Translations under genes and position numbers: made by a program | Source: Termitomyces sp. T153 | Lineage: Eukaryota; Basidiomycota; Agaricomycetes; Agaricales; Lyophyllaceae | Direction of reading: 5' to 3' | DNA length: 64,000 nt | Assembly: GCA_018296165.2 (NCBI GenBank) | Contig: JACKQL020000011.1 | Coordinates: 124,001 to 188,000 of the forward strand | In this document: positions 1-11,572 of the stretch, one piece after another | How the letters are laid out: the number at the start of each line of letters is the position of its first letter | Position numbering within the stretch: the first letter of the stretch is position 1 | The notes under the pieces: generated by a model | Database searches by the model: none | The model's input: only the letters and a program-made list of their open reading frames with translations | Told to the model about the DNA's origin: nothing

Positions 1-16
1 TCACCTGCAAGATGCT

Positions 17-475
17 GTGGTTACCATTGGAAAACAAATGGGGAGCATCCAGAGTACCATGCAGGCTTTGCAAGCTGGTCAGTTGGACATGTGCAATACC
101 TTCTTAAATACCAAAGGGAGCCAGGGTATAAGGGCAGAAGGGCCTCCTACATTTCCAACTTCTGGGAGAAGTGGTGTTACTTGCTTCTATTGTTGGCAAA
201 CTGGACATAGAATCTCAGAGTGTGAAGTCATCAAGGGAGATGTACAAAAAGGATGGATCATCCTGTTGAAGAGGAGAGCCAGACTACCTAGTGGTGCTCC
301 TCTACCCAGAGATCCTGCTGGTATATCTCCTCATGCTAGACTAGTGCAAGTACATGATAAGCAAGTGAGCATGTACTTTGGATGGCCAGAAGATGACCCT
401 CCAGAGACAGTCATTTACTCTACCTATGTTAACTCTGCTAGAGACACAAGGGATGACATGCTAGAGTGCATTTGA
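17..475 (+). pseudogene. gag: Gag C-terminal part with CCHC zinc knuckle (G1)
   Basis: An open stretch of 152 codons holds a retroviral-type zinc knuckle, CFYCWQTGHRISEC (CX2CX4HX4C), encoded at 182-223. Such knuckles bind the element's RNA during particle assembly. The N-terminal capsid part lies outside the window, and the first ATG at 17 is probably internal. It ends at a TGA and the frame is not continued cleanly; 476-981 between this and the protease is coding-like but has several stops. Confidence 0.75.
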
Positions 476-981
476 TATAAGGAGTCAGACTGCTTGGGGG
501 ACTTGGAGAAAGGTTTCAATCAAATGGCTGAGATGCTCAGTGTATTGGTCAATACAAGGAACACAGCTAGTCCTGAAGAACAGAAATATTCCTCTAAGGA
601 TTTTTAAATAACTCAATGAAGGCAATTAGGAAAGAGGCATCTCAACCAGGAGTATCCTTATTGCTAGAAAGATCCTGAAAAACCCTGGAAAGAAAAGCTA
701 ACTCTGGTGATTCCACCTAGAGTTGCACCAAAACTGGACCTACCTTTTGAGAAGGTTCCAGCCCTCAATGAGGGACCAGACTTGCCAGTGCAGGACACTG
801 TTCAAAGTTCCTTAACAGGAACAAGGAGGAAGGAGTGGGATAGGACCATTGATAGGCTCTGAAAGGCTACTGTACCTTTCAGCACTGAAGAACTGTTAGA
901 TGTGGCTTCTGGATTAAGAGAAGCAATGATACAAAAATTGACTTTCAAATTAGGGACTCAGTCTAGGGATCCCAATGTCCC

Positions 982-1641
982 ATGAGTAGCAGTTCAACAG
1001 CAGACTGTAAGGGAGAAAAACCACCTGACAAAGTAGATGTCAATGAGCTACCAATGGCAACCTATTTCATTGCAGATGGGACACAGGATAATTTGCCTAC
1101 TGGTGCAGTAGTGCATCAGGATTGTGTAGCCACTTACTTGGAAAATATCCCTTTAGGAGAAAAGCCAGTAGTGGTGTATGTGGCTAGAGATTTGCAAGTG
1201 TTGGGATCCTTGAACTCCATTGTCAATCAGAGGGGGCAAGTAGAGACAATACTAGATAGTGGTTCTCAGATAGTCTGTATGGCACTAGATGAGGCACTTT
1301 GTCTAGGATTGACTTGGGATCCAGACATATGCTTAACAATGGAGAGTGCCAACAGTCAAGTGAATACATCAGTTGGTTTATCCAAAAATGTGCCATTTAC
1401 TTTTGCTGAAGGCTTCACTATTTATCTACAAGTGCATATCTTTGTTAAGCCAGCTTATACTGTCTTTTTGGGTTGTCCTTTTGACACACTGACAGAAAGC
1501 AACATACAAAATCTTCAAGATGGCAGTGCCATCATGACTATCAGAGATCCTAATACTGGTTGCCAGACAGCCCTGTCCACTCTTCAAAGAGGGAAGGTGC
1601 CAAAAGCAGGTGTTAGGGGAGATAGTGATCCAAAATTTTAA
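982..1641 (+). pseudogene. Retropepsin-like aspartic protease region (G1)
   Basis: The 219-codon open stretch holds the retropepsin active-site signature ILDSGSQIVCM, encoded near 1248-1280, where Asp-Ser-Gly is the catalytic triad. About 80 residues later comes VFLGCPF, the second conserved hydrophobic-Gly strand of the fold. The enzyme would cleave the Gag-Pol polyprotein as a homodimer. It lies in frame 1, while the flanking reverse transcriptase is in frame 3, so at least one frameshift separates them. Confidence 0.75.
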
Positions 1642-1760
1642 ATCTCAATGAGCTGGTCACTGACCAGGGAGAGGTGGCAGTGATGATTGGGGAGAAGGAG
1701 AATGGTGAAGTAGTGGTGACTGGATACACTATAAATCATAGTGGATTTAAGAACTAGGAG

Positions 1761-3020
1761 TTGAGAGATGTGTATCTGCAGGCCTTTGCTGCAGAGGGAG
1801 ATATTGGAGGAAGAGATGAGAAGACTTTAGCAGCCTATCTAAATGGGCAGCTGTGTCAGATACCAGAGAAGTTAAAAGAGATCCTAGTGCAGCAGGAAAG
1901 CCTAGAGTTAGAAGCAGGTGTGGGGGAAACTGCACAAGTATTTTCTAAGAAATACAAACCTGTTGCTAGAAAGGTGAAACCTGTACTAGGAACCTCTCCT
2001 GAGGAGTTTAGAATTGAAAGGTGTATCACTGGAGATCCACTAGTAGACATGCCCAAGTTGGACCCAAACCCACCTGATTTTGAACCCACAGGGAGGTACA
2101 CTGCTGAGTGCAAGGAAATCATTGACCAAGTACATGGTGATGGTTTCTTGTGGCCAGAGGAGATGAAGGCAGTACATCATCTAATGATGCTGCAGAATGA
2201 GGCTTTTGCATGGGATGATTCTCAAAGAGGTAGGCTCAAGGAAGAATTCTTCCCTCCTGTAGTGATGCCAGTAATTCCTCACACCTCCTGGGTATTGAAG
2301 AACATTCCCATTGCTCCTGGACTCAGAGATAAAATCTGCCAGATGATAAAGCAGAAAATTGAGACAGGAGTGTATGAGCCATCCAACTCTTCACACATAT
2401 ACCAGTGGTTCACAGTATTGAAGAAGGATGGTGAGATTTTGAGGATAGTTCACAGCTTAGAACCTTTAAACAAAGTGACTATAGCACATTCTGGGTTGCC
2501 ACCAGCAACTGAAGAGTTAGCTAGTCATTTTGCTGGCAGAGCTTGTGGAGGGATCTTTGACTTGTATGTGGGATATGATGAGAGAGTGTTGGATGTGAGG
2601 TCTAGGGACTATACCACCTTTCAGATACCCTTTGGTGCTCTAAGGCTGATAACCCTGCCAATGGGCTGGACAAACTCAGTACCAATCTTTCATGATGACA
2701 TTACCTTCATCTTGAAAGATGAGATACCTCATGTAACTTGGCCATATATTGATGATGTGCCAATCAGAGGTCTATCTCACAGGTATGATTTGCCAGATGG
2801 AGGCTATGAGGTTATTCCAGAAAATCCAGGCATTAGGAGATTTGTATGGGAACATCTGCAAAATGTAAACAGAGTGTTACAGAGAATCCAATATGCTGGA
2901 GGAATACTTTCTGGGAAGAAGTCAGTAGTATGTGCAGATGAGATTGTAGTGGTTGGACACAGGTGTTCCTATGAGAGACAAAAACCTGAGACCAAGCAGT
3001 TGGCCATTGTTATGGGGTGA
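1761..3020 (+). pseudogene. pol: Reverse transcriptase (G1)
   Basis: This is the longest open stretch of G1, 419 codons. The reverse transcriptase palm is visible: the segment after RIVHSLEPLNK, the FDLYVGYDER region, the IPFGALRLITLPMGWTNS block, and the catalytic YIDD box encoded at 2745-2756. The family copies RNA into DNA. The frame stops with TGA at 3018-3020, just before the RNase H connection region resumes at 3081 in the same frame, so the copy is dead. Confidence 0.85.
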
Positions 3021-3080
3021 GGTGATTGCCAGGATAAGTCAGATGTCAGGGCTTTCCTAAATACTTGTGGTACCTTTAGG

Positions 3081-3734
3081 ATGTTCATCAAAAAATATGC
3101 TAAAGTGGCTGCACCCATCAACAAGTTGACTCAAAACCACACATCATTTGTTTGGGGTGAGGAACAGCAGTCAGCAATGGCTCAGTTAAAGAAGTTGCTA
3201 GCTGCAAGTGCACCTCTAAAACCAATTGACTATGAGTCAGGAGGGGCAGTGGTCCTATCAGTTGACACTTCTTGAATGGCAGTGGGCTTTGGAATATTCT
3301 AGGAAGCTCAGACAATCCTAAACAACACACTTGTGCTAAGCTAGAATCCATCACCTTGAATGAGAAGGAGGCAAGATTCTCACAACCTAAAAGAGAACTC
3401 TATGGTTTGATGAGAGTCTTGCAGGCTAATAAGTATTAGCAAGTTGGTTGTAGAAAGCTTGTAGTGGAGACAGATGCCAAGTATTTGAAAGGAATGCTAA
3501 GCAATCCTGGAGTAGGACCTAATGCCACCATTATGAGATGGATTGAGGATGTACTACTCCTATCATTTGACTTTGAGGCATGTGCCAGGAAAAACCTTTA
3601 GTGTTGATGGTCTGTCTAGAAGGCTCAAGCAGCCAGGAGATGAGGAGTACCCACCTGTTAATCCAGAGTTGGTGGACAACCCAAAGGCTATGCACTTTGA
3701 ATATCCAGCTAAAACCAATAATGAACCAAGATAG
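3081..3734 (+). pseudogene. pol: RNase H region (G1)
   Basis: Two open pieces in frame 3 (3081-3275 and 3543-3734) match the connection and RNase H region of Ty3/Gypsy Pol. The first has the KKYAKVAAPINKLTQ thumb-to-RNase H motif and the second ends with LRHVPGKTFSVDGLSRR, the typical end of Gypsy RNase H. A VVETDAK strand is visible between them (around 3463-3480). Several in-frame stops separate the pieces. Confidence 0.75.
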
Positions 3735-4190
3735 GGAGATTGGGAACCCTTAGCACTTGAGGAGTTTGCAGATCAAATTGACACTAGAGGTGGCTATCTA
3801 CATGCAGTAGCTACTGAAGTATCAGAATTTGAACAAGAACTTGATAGAGCAAAGTCTCAAGAAGTGGAGCTGAGGAAGGCAGTTCTAAGTCAGCAGCAGA
3901 CATCCAGAATGGATCCTGTTACAGTACTATCTCTCTCTCAGCCTCTGTTACCTACAGAAGGCACTGAGAAGGACAAGGAGGCAGACTTACAAGCCTACTT
4001 GGAACATAGGAAAGGTGGTGAGAGTGAACAGTGGGATGACTTGCTACCAATTGTACAAAGCTGACTACAAGATCCAAGCAAAGAACCTGAGAGTTTACAG
4101 GGTTGGGACCCAGACAAGTTCAAGAGATTTGCAAGACAGTTCTTCTTTGATCAAGAGGGAGACTGTACAAGCACAATTGTGAGGCCAGGC
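3735..4190 (+). pseudogene. Linker between RNase H and integrase (G1)
   Basis: A charged, Glu/Gln-rich stretch (open at 3864-4064) joins RNase H to integrase. It has no recognisable domain. In this position some Gypsy elements carry a low-complexity spacer, so it is read as part of the polyprotein and not as a separate gene. Confidence 0.45.
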
Positions 4191-4199
4191 ATAAGCTAG

Positions 4200-5278
4200 T
4201 AGTCAATATCAATAAATGAATGTTCATGCTTAAATCAGCCCATGATGTCTTGGAGCATAGGGGGACTTATGCAACCAAAATGTTAATTCAAGAATGATTT
4301 TGGTGGCCAGGAATTGATGGAGAGGTGTAGTGGTATGTTGGGACTTATCACAATTGTCAGATACATCAGAAGATGGTCATAAACAGAGCTCCCACAGTGA
4401 CCTATACACCCTCTATCTTCCAAACAATCCACATTGATACCATGCACATGACTCCAGCTTCAAATGACTGCAAGTATATTGTCCATGGTAGGTGAGCATT
4501 GTCTTAATGGATGGAAGGGAGGCCTCTGCACAAAGAAAACCATAAAACAATTGGTCAATGGTTGTTTGAGGATGTGATTTGTTGCTGGGGCTGCATTGCA
4601 GAGATTATCAATGCTGGACAATTCAACAAGGTCACAGCTTGGATAGAGAGCGAATTTGGAATCAGAGGCATAGCCATCTCTCCATACAACTCTCAAGCTA
4701 ATGGCAAAATTGAAAGACCACATTAGGATGTCAGGCAAGCTTTGTTCAAAGCTTGTGAAGATTGCACTAAATGGTTTTGGTTCTTCTTTCATGTAATGTG
4801 GAGTGATCACATTACTATCTGGCAGAGATTTGGATGTTCACCATACTTCATGGTCACTGGGGCTCATCCAACTCTACCCTTAGACTTAGTAGAGGCTACC
4901 TGGTTAATAGAATTATCAGAAGGACCATTGTCTACAGAAGAGTTGATTGGTTATTGTGCTAGAGCTCTAGCCAAGCATCACCAACATGTAGAAGAGATGA
5001 GAGAAAGAGTTGGGAAGGACAAACTCCAATGGGCCTCAAAGTTTGCAGAAGAGCATAAAAACTCTATCAAGGACTTCAATTTCAAACCCTTGGACTTGGT
5101 CTTGGTTAAGAATATAATTACAGAAAGTTCACACAGTGCTAAAATGCTTCCATGTTTCCATAACCCAATAGTAGTAATTACTAAGACCAGAGGTGGTAAT
5201 TACATTGTGGTAGAAGTGGAAGGAGCAGTTTGGCAGGCTAGGGTGGCAGCTTTTAGGGTAGTCCCTTACAGAGCTTGA
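4200..5278 (+). pseudogene. Integrase (G1)
   Basis: The region begins with an HHCC-type zinc-binding stretch (AHDVLEHRGTY, then a CQIHQK-like end, 4220-4375), passes the catalytic core (YNSQANGKIERPH near 4684-4725 contains the final Glu) and ends with a basic C-terminal domain (ITKTRGGNYIVVEVEG, VAAFRVVPY). The family inserts the double-stranded cDNA into the genome. Stops at 4727 and near 4494-4510 disable it. Pol ends at 5278 and no chromodomain follows. Confidence 0.85.
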
Positions 5279-5762
5279 AGATGATTGGAGCTAGCCCAAA
5301 GCCTAGAGCAGTGAGTAGATATCACTCCAGAAAAGTTAAAGGAGTTAAGGGAAGAACTACAAAAGCCTGCTGGAAATGCTATATCAGATCTGTCATTTGG
5401 ATCTATAAGGCTTCATGAGCCTCTAGACTGTGATATAAATGGGTTAGACAATAGCCCCAAAGGTTGACAAAAAATTAAAGTTTTTATTTAGCAAAATCAA
5501 AAATAAGTAAAAGGCTTAGTTTGGTCACACATTTTCGGAGTTAATAGCATTAAATTGAGGATTACAGAATAAGAGATATGTAGGAATTTTTTTTATGAGT
5601 GGGGCTGGTTAAATTTATGGCTATGCTAGTTTAAGCAGAGGCAATGCTGATGCTTACAATGTGGAGGCCTCTTGTATGGGGGACACAGGAGAATGGGAAA
5701 TATTTGGAGAAGATGCCACAAGTTTGATGTTGGAGTCAGAATCAACAAACTGGGGCTCTGGA
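5279..5762. other. No gene recognised
   Basis: This AT-rich, CpG-free sequence follows the integrase end of G1. It should contain the 3' untranslated part and 3' LTR of G1, but I could not find a polypurine tract or terminal repeat. Confidence 0.4.
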
Positions 5763-6660
5763 TTAATAAAGATGACCCAGAGTTTTGTCAAGGTGATTGA
5801 GATGAGCCAAAATTAACTTGTAGGTTTGAAGGGTGATGTTGAGAGAATAGAGTTGCTGCTGGGCAGCAAGGTGAATGGCATCATGGTGTTTTTGAAGATC
5901 AGCATGTGGAAGAAGGGTGCTATTGTCAGTGAGCTGAACAGCTTCAAGAGTGGCATTGACCTGGCCAAGGAGCAAGAGCACAGCCTTGCTTCCAGGTTTA
6001 AGGTTGGCTGGGAAAGAGTCAGGTCAAGGAAAAGGAAAAAGCAAGAATAAGGAATGGACTGTAAGCAGGAAGAACTTTGATTTTTTTTGGTTTGGGCTTG
6101 GTCTGAGATAAGAAGAGGAAGAGCATGTTAAAATGATGAGCAAGTAAGTCAAGTTTGAAGGCTAGACTTATGTTAGCTTGACACTTGCCAGAATGAACAG
6201 AGAACAGACCTAGCATGTTAATGTCCTAGTCCTGAGTTTGGCATTTCAGCTATAAGGACAAGACATTAGTCAGGGAAAGAAACTGATGAAAATATGTGTC
6301 TCCTTGGCTTTCCATTGCTGTTGAACCTCTCAGCAATTCTTTTCAATCTGAATGATTGCATCAGCAAAGGTGAGAAAGGCCTGCACATTGGCAGAATTGT
6401 TGGCAGCACCACAGTTGATTGTGCAAAGGGTAGCAGACAAGGTGTTGAAAATACCCTTCTGTTCAGTGATGTGTGGGAAATTGGCCTGGTCAGCAAAATA
6501 CTGAAGCAAGGAGAAGGGAGTGAAAAAGAACCAAGTAGGAAGAAAGAAGGAAAAGAAGCTCATCAGCTGCATAGTGCCAAAGTATTAGGCATGGTCAGCA
6601 TCAGAGCCAGAGATGCCAATCACAACTCCACAAAAGCCTATGATGGCCTGAGCAAGTGAG
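5763..6660 (-). pseudogene. Decayed gene for a hydrophobic, possibly membrane protein
   Basis: Read on the - strand, 6660 to 6270 gives hydrophobic coding-like sequence (IIGFCGVVIGISG, then FFSFFLPTWFFFTPFSLLQYF), then a soluble stretch with NFPHITEQKGIF and CGAANNSANVQ. A second open piece at 5763-5981 continues with ALEAVQ-like and HLAAQQQLYSLN sequence. The two or more hydrophobic stretches suggest membrane segments. The frame is broken by stops and probably by small introns. I do not recognise the family. It could be a captured cellular gene or the cargo of a lost element. Confidence 0.35.
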
Positions 6661-7100
6661 GGAAGCTGGAGGACCACTAAAATAACTTGATACATGTCAC
6701 AGAATGTTTGAGAAGGGCAAAGTTGTCAGGCAAGTTTTGGCCAAAGCTAGGGTGAGTGGTCAAGGGGGCATGGGGTAGCTTGGTGGCAGGGCCCATGGGG
6801 GTTTTCCAAGGTGCAGTCAGAATGGAGTGGTTTGGGGCCATTGTTGTGGAAAGAGTGTGGTGTTGAGCATGTCTTTATAGGACAACAGGTGCAATCAAGG
6901 GTGATGAAAGGAAAATTATTTTCATGAAAGAAAAAGGAAATTGAATTTTTTGTTGAATTTTTAGGGGTAATTGTGCATGAATGTCATTTGAGGACATGTA
7001 GACCTGACTGAGGGCAGTCAGTAAAATGGTGCAGGGGAGGTGCTATGCCTGTCTTGTACTTTGAGACAGGACAAAAGTACTAGAAAGAGAACCCAAATCA
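6661..7100. other. No gene recognised
   Basis: CpG-free sequence without a convincing reading frame on either strand. It may be the 5' end of the decayed - strand gene at 5763-6660. Confidence 0.3.
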
Positions 7101-7107
7101 ACAAGCT

Positions 7108-7830
7108 GAAAACTGTAAGCTTGGTTAATATTGAAAACTGTAGACATGGGAAGCATACCTAGTACAAAGAGAAAATACCAAAGAACCCAAAAGCATGCAT
7201 TTCAATAATGCCAGCAAAAACAGTAAGCTCTGATATCAAGAATTGAGCCTGATCATGCATTAATTGATGATCAATGGCTGTGCTCAGCAACCTGGCTAGA
7301 AGTCTAACCAATGCCAAGGACAGCCATGGGTGTCTATCACAAGAATACTGCCATACCCTCCTCAATATCATCCCCAATTCTTATGCCAGACCACCCAAAC
7401 CCAAGCAGGCCACTATAATAAACCACATGCAGTCTGCTAGAGAAAAGTTAGAAAGGAATAGATCAAAAGAAAGGATGTCAGACATATGAAAACCAAATAA
7501 CACCAACCAAGCATGCCATCTTGTCCTGCCATCCAATAAGAAGGAAAAGCCAAGGAAAACCATGCAGTACAGACCATGGGCATGCATAGAAAGCACCCTG
7601 GTCCATGCACATGCAATGAGCTATAAAAAGAGAGGGAAATTGGAGGAAAAGGCAAGCAGTCTATGTACTATGGCTTGGACAATTCCAGGAAGCAGTTGTC
7701 TTAGGCCTAAGAGTTCTAGTTGCTTTGGGTCTATAGTTTAATAATATAATTAAACCCATTCAATTGTGTGAGAACCATCTCAAACTTGTGAATAAATCAT
7801 ATAAAATTATATATATTATTGCTACATCTA
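7108..7830 (+). promoter_or_regulatory. Possible LTR or polymerase II promoter region
   Basis: A clear TATA box, CTATAAAAAG at 7621-7630, is followed by about 110 nt of transcript-like sequence and then AT-rich DNA with polyadenylation-like signals (AATAATA, AATAAATC near 7741-7798). The layout is like the U3-R-U5 of an LTR, and TGTA...TACA ends can be drawn at 7114 and 7826. But there is no target duplication and no second copy in the window, so this stays a candidate. Confidence 0.25.
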
Positions 7831-7926
7831 TATGAGCTTGCATGTAACTAAAGCCTCCAAACATCTGTGAAACAAAGTCTGATCCATTGATCTGATCAAT
7901 TGACAGCATCAAAACTTACATTTTGC

Positions 7927-8050
7927 ATCAACATGTAATTATTTTCACTTGAATGTGTATAATACCTTCCATGGTGTAGTGGAATCCACATTGAAGCATT
8001 GAAGCTTTCCATGTTAGCAGGTTCTGGGTTTGACTCCCTGTCCTTGCATT
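7927..8050 (+). repeat. tRNA-derived SINE-like sequence or tRNA pseudogene
   Basis: An A-box-like sequence TGGTGTAGTGG (7972-7982) and a B-box-like GGTTTGACTCC (8027-8037) are the internal RNA polymerase III promoter of tRNA genes. A 5-bp T-arm stem with four pairs fits at 8024-8028/8036-8040. The spacing of 44 nt is long for a tRNA and the acceptor arm (7965-7971 with 8041-8047) does not pair, so this is not a working tRNA. The B box has T where the consensus GGTTCGANTCC has CG, again a CpG change. Confidence 0.45.
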
Positions 8051-8139
8051 TATCAGTCATATTCCATGCCAATTTTTTTTATTTGTATTAATGTATTGTG
8101 TTAGTTACAAGTTTGAAATATGGTGCAAGTCTTTTGCCA

Positions 8140-8215
8140 AACAATCATTTTCACTTGCATGTGTATAACACCTCCTATGGGGTAGTGGAATTCCCATTGA
8201 AGCTTTGAAGCTTAA
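8140..8215 (+). repeat. Second, truncated copy of the SINE-like sequence
   Basis: About 76 bp resembles 7927-8012: the shared landmarks are TTTTCACTTG, ATGTGTATAA, the A-box-like TGGGGTAGTGG (8178-8188), CCATTGAAGC and TTGAAGCTT. It ends before the B box and runs into a T-run at 8221. Two diverged copies about 210 bp apart support a repeat family and not a single tRNA relic. Confidence 0.45.
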
Positions 8216-8343
8216 AGTGTTTTTTTTTAAACCTTATTGGAGCTACTGAGCATTTTGCACCATTAGAAACTCCTACCAGAAGTAGTGCCAGATATATCTG
8301 TCAGGAGCAATGGAAAATGAAATCCACTGGAATATGCAGTCTG

Positions 8344-10786
8344 TCAACAATGCCAGGCTGTTTGAGCAGATTTGTTGTAAGTAATACTTCTTGTTGGAGT
8401 TGTAGATCTCTGGATGTAATGAGCTGCATCCTCTTTCAATCTCTCTGCTTGAGATCTCCTTTGTCTCTCTGAGATGATTAGTAGCAGGTCAGGTGATGCC
8501 TTGTGCTTCTGATATGCCAGTTGATGAGATGGTGTTTTCTTTGTTTCTGTTTCATGTGTATCTTCTTCCTGGTTGAGAATTTCAAGAACAGATCTAGGAA
8601 CTGCATAACAAGGAGACCCATGTGCTGGGCCATTGATTGGAGTTAATAGGTTATTCCATCCTCTTTGCCATAGCTGTTGTATAGTGACATTGTTGACAAT
8701 CTCAAGACTTATTTGGGGATTGGACATGGGTGAAGTGCTGGGTTTGCTGGTGGATCTGGCTCTATAGCACTGGCATTGCTGGCCAGATCATCTGACAGAT
8801 CTGGTTGGCTTACAATGCCAGGTTTGCTAGATGGATTGGGTTGGCCTGCAATGCTAAGAATGCCAGCAGGTTTGCCAGCCAGATCTGGGGGGCCTACCAT
8901 GCTGGATTTTCTAGCCAGAGAATTTCCTGCCATATCACCACTGGATGACCCAACATACTTTTGTTTCCTCTAATGTTCTCCTTTCTTTTGAGCTGCCTTA
9001 TGTGATGCAGCTGCAGCAGCCCTCTTTTCATGGTCAGCACAAGTGCCATACTCAGCAGGAACCCTGTCCTTATTCTTGTTAATATAAACCTTCCACCAGA
9101 AGGTATCACTAGATCCATGTTCTTCCTAATTATCTCTCCAGAGCTTCAGAAGGTGCAACAGCTCTGATCTACTGAGATTGTGGGAATCCTTGATTTCCAG
9201 AGATTCAGGAAGATATCTTGAATTGATGAATTTGGTACAATTCAACTGCACAGCATTGTATGGAGCCAATTTTTAATGGAAGCTTGAGGCAATTTCTGAG
9301 AATTTTTCAGTGAGAAAGTATTCAAAAGACCAGGACAACCAATTTACTATGATGACTGTTCAAGTAGTCTTGGACAAGCATTTCCAATTCTGGCCAGGTT
9401 TGGACTATGTTGCTTGGTGGAGGTGGTAGTATTGGGAAACTATCACTGTCTTGCTCAAGAGCAAGATTGGAATGGGTGAAAACAGAAGGAGTAGTGTCCT
9501 GTTGCAAGGTGTTATTTGTTGCTCTATATATGCCTAGGAGAGTGGACATGTAGTCCACCATCTTCTGTTTGAAGTCACCTACAAGGTCAGGAAACATATT
9601 TTCAAATGAATACCAGTTGGTCTGTGTCAAGTGAGACATATTGTCATGTCTACAAGTGCAATGTGGTTAAAAAAAATTTAAATCTTGCATAACATGCACC
9701 TACACTCTAAGAGTCATGCCTTCTTTGGCAATCCATCCTATAACAGTCCAGCTCAACATGCCCATCTCCTTAAAACAAAGGATGTCTGCATCATCAACCT
9801 GTTTTAAACCATATTTGTCTGCTTTTCTAAAAAAAACATCAGAATAGATTAGGGGCCAGATAGCAGATAGCAGATGGGAGACCAACAGCTCTACATTGAA
9901 CAGAAGTGAGGATCAGACAGTGGGCACTAGATAGCAGATGTTGAGGAGCAATATAATGACTTTGGAATGAAAAAAAAGACTACTCACTTGCACTGGATAT
10001 CTGGTGGATTTCTTTTCTCACTCCACTGAGCAGCTGTTCTCCATAAGTCATTTTCCTTCTCTGGACTTGGCCAATTCATAACATTTTTCACAGCCACCTT
10101 GTACTGTGAAAATGCCTCTAGTTGTGAGCTGTCAAGATCCTCAATACTCAGCAAGTTTTTCATCTCCTGATTGAATTCCTTTGACATTGTTTGCTGCACC
10201 ACATCTCTAACAGAAATTTGCATGAGTGCCCTTGGATCTTTATGTTTGTTATATGGTCTCCAGGAATTTTTTTATGTAGTTTCCAACCTTCTACCAGAAG
10301 GCATTAGAAGTCTGGATTTAGCAAATGTGAATGAGGACTCACCTTGATTTTCTCTGCTCACTCTTCCCCAGTTTCTGGTGCTGTTTTCTTACTGGCCCAG
10401 TAGTTGAAAATATTGGTGAGAATTTTATCTTTTAAGATGGTGGTTCTAGCCTGACAATTTGGCTCTTGCCAGTACATTTCCTTATATGGTTCAAAAATTG
10501 CTCTCTCATTTGCAGTGAAGAGTGGTTCGGTTTGTCTTTTTCTTGGAGAAAATATTAGTTCTAGTGCCTGGCAGACATTGGGTATGGGCTTATGGAACAA
10601 GGACATTTTGTAGGCCCATTTGTTAAATTCAATTTTGTTGAACACTGAATCACATGATCTTTCACCCACATGAAAAACTTTCAGAGAATGCACTGGAGCT
10701 GGCATCTGCCTACTGGAGTGGATGAAGGCCAGCTGAGCTGGAGTGGATAAAGGCCAGCTAAGAAGGTCTGTCTCTCTCTGTGTCAA
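8344..10786 (-). pseudogene. Decayed multi-exon gene, conserved-looking protein of unknown function
   Basis: At least five coding blocks on the - strand can be joined through short introns. Block 1 (10786-10343) ends at AAG|GTGAGT. Block 2 (10223-9985) is rich in Gln and Glu. Block 3 ends near 9701 with phase 2 and joins block 4 (from 9654, ...HDNMSHLTQTNWYSFE) in frame across a 49-50-nt intron. Block 5 (9254 to about 8710) includes LHLLKLWRDN and DTFWWKVYINKNKDR. The last piece (8727-8344) may be its 3' end. Internal TGA and TAG codons, some from CGA, show it is dead. No catalytic motif is visible. It may be cellular or cargo of the neighbouring KDZ element. Confidence 0.5.
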
Positions 10787-11378
10787 AAAACTGTCTGTCT
10801 CTTCATTGAATTGTCTTGCACCAATTGAAGAATGTCTATAGATGGCCTACCAGATCAGATGACCTACTGGATCAGATGTCCATTCAGTGGACCAGACATT
10901 GGCCAGTAGTCCACAAGTTCTGCCCATTCAGTCAAATTGTCTTGTACCAGTCTTGCTAATTTTTTCCTCACCTACTAAGGGGCACATAGATTTTAGATAA
11001 CCTTGAAGAACTACACCAGCTGTGATGAAATCTGATTTGTTGCTAATGTCACCAATACCAATAAATATCTGTTTTTCTATTGTCCCTTCTATTGTTCATC
11101 TTGGCAGACAGTCTGATGGTGGCTTTCCTAGTTTAGCCTAGTGCATATCACTTAAGGAAAACTTTCACAACAAAATTTTCTTTAAGAATACTTAATGTTG
11201 TGGAAAGATTGCTGATATTGATGATCATCTGCCACACATCACTTGCACCTCTTCACATCAACCAATCATCTTATATGGGGCTCATAACAATTTTCCTTTC
11301 CCATCTCATACATGCTGCTACATATATTCCAGGAAATCTCCTGCTGGCAGGCACACTCTTCAACACCTCATTTGCACC
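10787..11378. other. No gene recognised
   Basis: CpG-free spacer between the - strand pseudogene and the KDZ gene. A common upstream region for the two is possible. The short open frame at 11200-11382 has no recognisable features. Confidence 0.3.
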
Positions 11379-11572
11379 ATGAATTTGAATGCTATGATGA
11401 AGTGCCAGCAGTATAAGCAACCAAAACCTACAGTTCTCAGGCAAAGAGATCTTATGCCTGCTGAAGAAAAGACAAGAGTCATCCAGAACTCTAGAGGATT
11501 AATTATACTGGTGAAAGAACAAGTGTCCATTGGTCCATTTCCAGTTGTCACTTCTGCTGTGCCATTCCCAGC
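11379..11572 (+). pseudogene. KDZ transposase gene, 5' part (before E1 insertion)
   Basis: This open frame stops being coding exactly where E1 begins. With E1 and one copy of its duplicated target removed, the codon split at 11571-11572 is completed by 17806 and the frame continues as ATDDDHNFFEDATMVDD without a stop. I see no domain in this part; the N-termini of CxC2-KDZ proteins are poorly conserved. The true start may lie further upstream than the ATG at 11379. Confidence 0.6.
11568..11572. repeat. Target-site duplication of E1, left copy
   Basis: CCAGC directly precedes the E1 end at 11573 and is repeated at 17801-17805. Five-base duplications are usual for Ty3/Gypsy integrases. CpG density jumps from almost none to high on crossing into E1. 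Confidence 0.95.

Larger units (their letters stand above)
1..5278 (+). mobile_element. Decayed Ty3/Gypsy retrotransposon (G1), 5' end outside window
   Basis: Gag zinc knuckle, retropepsin, reverse transcriptase, RNase H and integrase follow one another on the + strand in the Ty3/Gypsy order, spread over three frames and broken by many stops and frameshifts. CpG is nearly absent throughout, so the copy is old. No LTR could be recognised on either side: the left end is cut by the window and nothing after 5278 repeats. The reverse transcriptase and integrase are clearly different from those of the chromodomain elements elsewhere in the window, and no chromodomain is visible after the integrase. 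It is not family S. Confidence 0.9.

Noticed and set aside
5279..5762. 3' LTR of the first Gypsy element
   Set aside because: No second copy, no TG...CA ends with a target duplication and no polypurine tract could be found.
7972..8048. Functional tRNA gene
   Set aside because: The acceptor stem does not pair, box spacing is too long and no anticodon arm could be drawn.
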